Shown here piece by piece: positions 47,334-57,040 of a DNA stretch of 57,040 nt (position 1 is the first letter of the stretch; each line of letters begins with the position of its first letter). The notes below the pieces were generated by a model. It ran no database searches. It worked only from the letters and a program-made list of their open reading frames with translations, and was not told the origin of the DNA. The stretch is from contig JACQYF010000210.1 of NCBI GenBank assembly GCA_016208315.1, forward strand, positions 1 to 57,040, read 5' to 3'. Source of the DNA: Chloroflexota bacterium (GTDB taxonomy: Bacteria; Chloroflexota; Anaerolineae; UBA4142). The position numbers and the translations under genes are program-made.

Positions 47334-47702
47334 CTAACCGACAAGTTCTGCAATCTCGCGGAGCAGCTTGCCTGGCTCAATCGGCCGCTGGATGAACTTG
47401 TCCGCGCCCAGCGCCAGCCCGCTCGGGCGGTCGGCCCGGTTCCAGCTTTGCGACGTGATCACGATAAAGGGAATGTGCTTTAGTTGCGAATTATGCTTGA
47501 TTTTCATCAAGAACTCAAATCCGCTCGCGTCCGGCATATAAAGATCGGACAGGATCAAGTCGGGCGGTGCGGTCTCGACCATTTGCAGCGCTTCCGGCAA
47601 ATTGGTCGTGGTCAATACCTCATAGCCATTCGGCTCCAACGTGGCGCGGAGGACGTCGAGGTTGACAGGATTGTCGTCTAGAACGAGAATACGGGTGGGC
47701 AT
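47334..47702 (-). CDS. Single receiver-domain protein
   Basis: 122 residues. RILVLDDNPVNLDVLRATLE and LILSDLYMPDASGFEFL supply the acidic residues and phospho-acceptor Asp; the conserved Lys-Pro reads RP (FIQRPIEPG). This DNxxN-type receiver is typical of hybrid-kinase C-termini and may have separated from the giant kinase encoded upstream. GGAG lies close to the ATG. Confidence 0.9.
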   Translation of the reverse strand: MPTRILVLDDNPVNLDVLRATLEPNGYEVLTTTNLPEALQMVETAPPDLILSDLYMPDASGFEFLMKIKHNSQLKHIPFIVITSQSWNRADRPSGLALGADKFIQRPIEPGKLLREIAELVG

Positions 47703-47734
47703 AGGTCTCCTCTGATTGTTGTATGCTGCGTGAT

Positions 47735-47932
47735 ACGGAACCCCCTCCCCTACCCTCCCCCGTCCGCAAAACCGGCGGACAGGGGCGGGAGCAGTTCTCT
47801 CCTCCGTCCGCAAGACCGGCGGACAGGGGCGGGAGCAGTTCTCTCCTCCGTCCGCAAAACCGGCGGACAGGGGAGGGAGCAGTTCCCTCCCCTGTTTTCG
47901 GCTTTTGAAAACGGGGGAGGGTAGGGTGGGGG

Positions 47933-47935
<3 letters not shown>
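47735..47935. repeat. Three tandem 44-bp GTCCGCAAAACCGGCGGACA repeats in a C-rich/G-rich inverted frame
   Basis: Copies start at 47762, 47806 and 47850; each holds GTCCGC-N-GCGGAC and GGGAGCAGTTCTCTCC, itself palindromic. CCCCTCCCCTACCCTCCCCC at the left is complementary to GGGGGAGGGTAGGGTGGGGG at the right. It lies between the giant kinase stop and the receiver gene. Confidence 0.95.
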
Positions 47936-52844
<4,909 letters not shown>

Positions 52845-52864
<20 letters not shown>

Positions 52865-55394
52865 TCATTCCCCCAACTTCTACTGGTTGCGCGAGCCGCG
52901 CAAGCTCGTCGGTCAAGCGCGCATTCTCGAGCAAGATCGCGGCCTGCACCATCAACAATTCCGCCATCTGAGTCTTTTCCACCGTAAACACGGCATCGGA
53001 AAGGCGGTTTTCCAGATAGAGAATGCCGGTCATGGACGATTGCCGGATGACCGGCAGACAGAGGACCGATCGAAGCTGCATGCTCTGCACTTCGAAATTG
53101 TCCATAAACGCCCCTTCCTGGCTAGCGCGGTCGAGGATGACGCGTTCCCCGGTCCGGTGGACGTAACGGATAATCGCCTTGCAGACGTCGGCGGCGTCGT
53201 CCAGTTTCCGCTTGACCGCGTAGGAGAAGGTCGCCGGAGTTCCCGCGGGCGGCTCGCCGCCGTGGTCCGGGCGCGCTGCGGCGACCCCGACCTCTTTGAC
53301 GGGCTTGGTCGCATGACTTTCCGCGCGGACCAGCAGATTACCTTCTTCTTCGATCAAGAGATAGCCATGCTGCGCGCCCGAGCTTTCGATGGCTACGGTC
53401 ATGATCTTTTCCAGCATGGCCTCTTGCTCGCTTTCGGCGGCAATGGCGAGCGACGACTTGATCAGGTAATCCAGGTCAAGCGCGGGGAGTGTGCGGGTCC
53501 CGGACATTTCCACTTCCAGTTGCGCGTAGGCGAACTTGTCGTCCTCAAAGTACTCGGGATATTTGCCGGTCAAGCTCTGCTCTTTGCGCTCGGCGCGGCA
53601 CTGCCGGTACAAGCGCGCGGCCTCGACGAAAAAGACCCTTTCGGAATGCTGGCCGGCTTGCAGCAAGAGTTCGCCCAAGCATTCGTTCAAATGCCCGGCG
53701 AGAAACGTATAGTTGTGCGCGTGCGCGGCGCTGATCGCGTCGAGGTATAGCCCGCGCGCCGTTTTGAAATCGCCGAGGACGCGTTCTTTTTCGGCATAGA
53801 GAAAAGTAAGATAAGGTTGCAGCAGCGGGCCGAACGCGGCCCAGGTCTCGATCTTGTGGATGAGCGGCTCGATTTCCGCCAGCAATTGCCCCGCGTTGGC
53901 GGCGCCCAAACCCCGCTCGTAAAGTTTGAGCGCATTCAAGACGAGAAAGACGTGCCACTGCCGCTTGAGCACATTGTCCGTCAAACCCGACAGATGGCGC
54001 CGGACCCCGGCCAAGGACTGTTGCGCTTGTTGATATTCGCACAAGTAATAGTGCGACAGCGCCATGTGGCAAAAGTAACTGCCCGCGGACGCAATATGAT
54101 TGTCCTGCTCCCACTGCCGCAGCTTGTCTTCCATAGCCGTAGGCGTATAGCCCTTTTTCATCGGCTCGATCCAGCCGGCTTGCATAGCTTCCGCCAGCCC
54201 TACCGAAAAAGACAAATGATACCGGTTCGAAAACTGCAAGCATTCTTTCGCGACCTCTTCGATGATGCGGAGGTCCGCGCCCTGAACTTGGAGGTTCCAC
54301 ATCAAGGGACCATAGGAAAGGCCGGCGTTATACAGGTCGCCGCAGTTCTTGCCCGATTGGATAGACTTGAGACAATAGTCCACGATCTGCTGCGGGGAGC
54401 TGCGCGAGTGCATGTTGCACCAGACGATGCCGTTCATGCCGCGCGTTGCGCCAAATGTGTTCGGGTACTTGGCCGATAGGTCGCGCGCCAGGTCTTCGTA
54501 TTTGAACGCCTGCGCGAATTCTTCCTGTTCCCCAAGCTGGAGTCCCATGATGCTAAAGGAGTAAATGACCGATTCGTCCATGCCGCCCGACAGACAGTGG
54601 GCCGTAGATTGCGAGGCGGACAGGTAAAGCTGCGGCACGAGTCCGGACATGTACAAGTCGGGAATGAGTTCGCTGTAGAAAGCCAGCTCGATCTTGCTCT
54701 TGCGCTCCGAGGTAAACGGCATGTTGAGGATGGTTTCCCAGACGTCGCCGCGCGAGGCGGCGATTTCCGTCATCAGCTCGGCTCGGCGCTTGTCGGCTTC
54801 CGCGGGGAGTTCGGGGATCGCTTTGCCGACATAAGCCAGGCCGCGGTTCGCCGTCTCGATGGCTTTGATGAAATTGCCGATGGACGACAAGGACGTCGTT
54901 TGCTCGGCCAGGCATTCCGCCTTGTCCAGGTCGGTCTTGGCGTGGTCGAGGAGTTGGGCCAGCAGTCGTTCCGAATTCCCGTAATTCCCGCACATCAACT
55001 CGGTCTTGGCGACGCGCTGAAATATCCGGAACGTGCGCTCGTGCCGGTCCGCCGCCCAGCAATCCTCGGGCAGCAACTCCCGGCTTTGGTTGAAATACTC
55101 GTTCGCCGCCTCGGTGGCGAGCGAGTCCAGCGCCTTGTTGCCGGCATGATAGTTGAGGTCCGAGAGGGTATAAGCCGTCGCCGGCGCCATATTCTCTTCC
55201 TTGCCGAGATTCAAATGGGAAACGATCGTAAACAGATTCTCGATCTTTTCGAGGTCGGCGCCCGCGGGCACGGCGGAAAGGAGATAATCGCCGATCTGCC
55301 GGTGGATTTGGCGGCGGGTCTCGGAAGGGATGGACGCCAAGACCGCTTCCTGCACGCGGTCGTGAATGAATTGCAGCTGGGTCTTGGTCTCCAT
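52845..55394 (-). CDS. TPR-like and GAF module of a split trifunctional signalling protein
   Basis: 849 residues. It starts in the middle of a known domain boundary: METKTQLQFIHDRVQEAVLA is the family's FLHDRVQQAAY motif. Residues about 60-620 are helical TPR-like repeats and about 640-820 a GAF domain (LEKIMTVAIESSGAQHGYLL, ERVILDRASQEGAFMDNFEV, SVLCLPVIRQSSMTGILYLE). In full-length relatives (Ser/Thr kinase-AAA-TPR-GAF-histidine kinase) this would be continuous with the ORF upstream, from which it is separated only by one in-frame TAG (55419-55421) and eight sense codons. ATG at 55394 has AGGGG upstream, so re-initiation is possible. Confidence 0.85.
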
Positions 55395-55418
55395 TAGCAG
55401 CCCCTGGCGGAGGGCGAG

Positions 55419-57040
55419 CTAGAGCAATTCATAGGTTTCCAGCAGCGTCATGTCGCGCAGGGCCGCCAGCTCGGCCGGCGAAAACGTGTTGCCCAGGCAC
55501 GCGCAATATTTCAGCAGCGCGATCAGGTCGGGCGGGAGTTTTTGGATCTTGGCGCTGAACAGCGCGACGACGGTCGTCGGCATGCGCGACTGGCTGATCT
55601 TGTTCAGGTCCCAACGCCACTGCCCGTCCTCGTCAAAGAACAATAGGTCTTCGTTGTGCAAGTAGGACAGACTCTCGCTGACGAACAGCGGGTTGCCTTC
55701 GCTCAGCGCGCCGATAAAGTCCGCCAGGGTTTTGGTTTGCGCGCGCGGCGCGTCGAGTATGTACGAGACCATTTCGTGACAATACTGCGGCTTGAGCGGC
55801 TCCAGACGGATTTCCTTCAGCGGCCAGCCGCACCCTTTCGCGTTGCGGACGAGCTTGGAGAGGGGATGGCTCGAATCCACTTCGTTGTGCCGGTACGCGC
55901 CCAGCAAAAACAAAAACGGATGGTCTTTGTAGTTGGCGAGAATATTGGTCAGAAAATCAAAAGAGGCAACGTCGCACCACTGCAGGTCGTCAATGAACAA
56001 GGTGAGCGGGTTCTCCTCGCTCGCCAAGCACGTGAGAAACCGGTCGAACACATCGTGGAACCGGTTGAGCGATTCCACCGGGGGCAGCGCCTTGACGCCC
56101 GGCTGCGGCCCGATGAGCACTTCAAGTTCCGGGATGACGTCGGTCAGGACCTTGCCGTTCTTGCCCACGGCTTTCAAGATTTTGTTTTTCCACAGCGCGA
56201 CCCGTTCGTCGCTTTCGGTCAGGAACGTGCGCATCAGATTCTTGAGCGCCTGGATCAGCGAACTGTAAGGAATATTCTTTTGGTAAACGTCGAACTTGCC
56301 GGAGGTGAAATAGCCCCGGTGCTTGACGATCGGTTTTTGCAGCTCCTGGATCAGGCGGGTTTTCCCAATGCCGGACAGCCCGGAAATAAAGAGCGCGCGA
56401 AACTCGGCGCGGGCGACCTGTTCATATTCGCTCAGGATGATTTGCGCTTCGCGGTCGCGTCCCACCATCTTGGAGATGAAGGTGACTCGATGGGTGTGTA
56501 CGGTTTTTTCGAGGGGGAATTCGCGGATCGTCCCGATGGCGGAGAATTCGTCCCGGCAGCGTACCAAATCGGCATACAGCCCGGTTCCACTCTGGTACCG
56601 CTTTTCGGGCTGTTTGAGCATCATTTTGGCGATGACGTTGCCGAGCGCGACCGGAATGTTCGGGGTGACTTCGTGGACCTTGGGCGCGTCTTTGGCGAGA
56701 TGGGAATGGATCAGTTCAAGCGGGTCGGCGGCCGAAAACGGAAGATGACCCGTCAACAGCTCGTAGAATATGACGCCCAGGGAGTAGAGGTCCGAGGAGA
56801 AAACGACCCGGTGGTTGATGCGCCCCGTTTGTTCCGGCGAGGTGTAGGACAAGGTATCCCGGATGAACGAAGGGTCGTAGATAAAGTGGCTGACGTCGCG
56901 CACGTCCACCGCGCTGAGCAAATCAATCAGGCGGACGTCGAGCGTGCTGAGCATGACGAGGATATTGTTCGGCTTGACGCCGCCGTGAATGATCCCGGCC
57001 TCGTGAACGCTGGCCAGGGCCCGCGCCAGCCGGGTCGCGA
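55419..57040 (-). CDS. Ser/Thr protein kinase-like plus AAA ATPase module (5' end beyond window)
   Basis: 540 codons to the right edge. The kinase C-lobe is recognisable (VRLIDLLSAV in place of the DFG segment, LSYTSPEQTGRINHRVVFSS, DLYSLGVIFYELLTGHLPFS) and is followed by a PknK/AAA_16-type ATPase (MVGRDREAQIILSEYEQV, Walker A ISGLSGIGKTRLIQEL, LTLFIDDLQWCDVASFDFLT). In the catalytic loop HGGVKPNN replaces HRDxKPxN, so the catalytic Asp is Gly (codon 56979-56981) and kinase activity is doubtful. The frame ends in LLETYELL at a TAG where relatives continue with a Trp-rich LW-AL-GLL segment. Its start lies beyond the window. Confidence 0.85.
   Translation of the reverse strand, partial: ATRLARALASVHEAGIIHGGVKPNNILVMLSTLDVRLIDLLSAVDVRDVSHFIYDPSFIRDTLSYTSPEQTGRINHRVVFSSDLYSLGVIFYELLTGHLPFSAADPLELIHSHLAKDAPKVHEVTPNIPVALGNVIAKMMLKQPEKRYQSGTGLYADLVRCRDEFSAIGTIREFPLEKTVHTHRVTFISKMVGRDREAQIILSEYEQVARAEFRALFISGLSGIGKTRLIQELQKPIVKHRGYFTSGKFDVYQKNIPYSSLIQALKNLMRTFLTESDERVALWKNKILKAVGKNGKVLTDVIPELEVLIGPQPGVKALPPVESLNRFHDVFDRFLTCLASEENPLTLFIDDLQWCDVASFDFLTNILANYKDHPFLFLLGAYRHNEVDSSHPLSKLVRNAKGCGWPLKEIRLEPLKPQYCHEMVSYILDAPRAQTKTLADFIGALSEGNPLFVSESLSYLHNEDLLFFDEDGQWRWDLNKISQSRMPTTVVALFSAKIQKLPPDLIALLKYCACLGNTFSPAELAALRDMTLLETYELL

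Noticed and set aside
47762..47893. CRISPR array
   Set aside because: The three 44-bp units are directly adjacent with no unique spacers and no cas gene is present; the same applies to the 63-bp units at 33142-33330.
55419..55421. TAG as a pyrrolysine codon, suggested by the MttB homologue in the window
   Set aside because: Several ordinary genes here end in TAG, the MttB homologue has no internal TAG, and the position fits a Trp-to-stop change.

Overview
The window is a GC-rich bacterial chromosome segment with 48 protein-coding calls, one gene remnant and no rRNA, tRNA or CRISPR that I could recognise. The best guess for the host is a member of the Chloroflexota (Anaerolineae-like). This is an inference from four things: a clade II, Sec/lipoprotein-type nitrous oxide reductase operon; a crtB-lycopene cyclase-crtI block; very large PAS sensor kinases; and abundant palindromic intergenic repeats. 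No marker gene fixes the taxon.

Layout. 1-4.6 kb (minus): a GntR/HutC regulator, an MttB-superfamily methyltransferase without an amber codon, and a dimethylglycine dehydrogenase-like flavoenzyme cut by the left edge form a candidate quaternary-amine demethylation operon, with a promoter and operator I can read. 4.6-14.9 kb: mostly single genes (PfkB-like protein lacking its catalytic Asp, EamA transporter, rhodanese lipoprotein, TIGR01777 epimerase, methyltransferase, CGNR regulator, DinB-like protein, two-CW membrane protein, von Willebrand A protein, SRPBCC protein, BrnT/BrnA toxin-antitoxin, an AT-richer orphan, rhomboid protease). 15-20.1 kb (minus): a beta-propeller protein and a MacB-type permease/ATPase/membrane-fusion export system. 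20.3-29.1 kb (minus): nosZ-nosB-nosDF-nosY-nosL-cytochrome c, preceded by a DUF2249/NnrS-like pair. Both units start from promoters sharing a 22-bp upstream element at identical spacing to a GATAAT -10. 29.3-33.1 kb (plus): crtB, lycopene cyclase, crtI, enough to turn geranylgeranyl diphosphate into beta-carotene. 33.4-37.9 kb: an exosortase next to one giant membrane protein with a PEP-CTERM-like tail. 38.3-40.8 kb: flavin amine oxidase and a LysR regulator with a leader peptide/terminator. 41.0-57.0 kb (minus): a signal-transduction block with a split kinase/ATPase/TPR/GAF protein, an 11-PAS histidine kinase, several receiver proteins and two smaller PAS kinases.

Two themes deserve attention. 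First, short palindromic or tandem intergenic repeats have entered coding sequences in frame. They build the signal peptides of NosD and NosL, the linker that joins NosD to NosF, the N-terminus of CrtB, and an extra loop at the same position in the ATP-binding domains of two paralogous histidine kinases. They also supply the last codons or stops of mttB, the exosortase and an ABC ATPase. This resembles the Rickettsia palindromic elements but with different sequences. Second, the two paralogous kinases each have a consensus promoter, a leader of about 96 nt and an intrinsic terminator just before the start codon, which is the layout of a transcription-attenuating leader RNA; the LysR gene has a shorter version with a 13-codon leader peptide.
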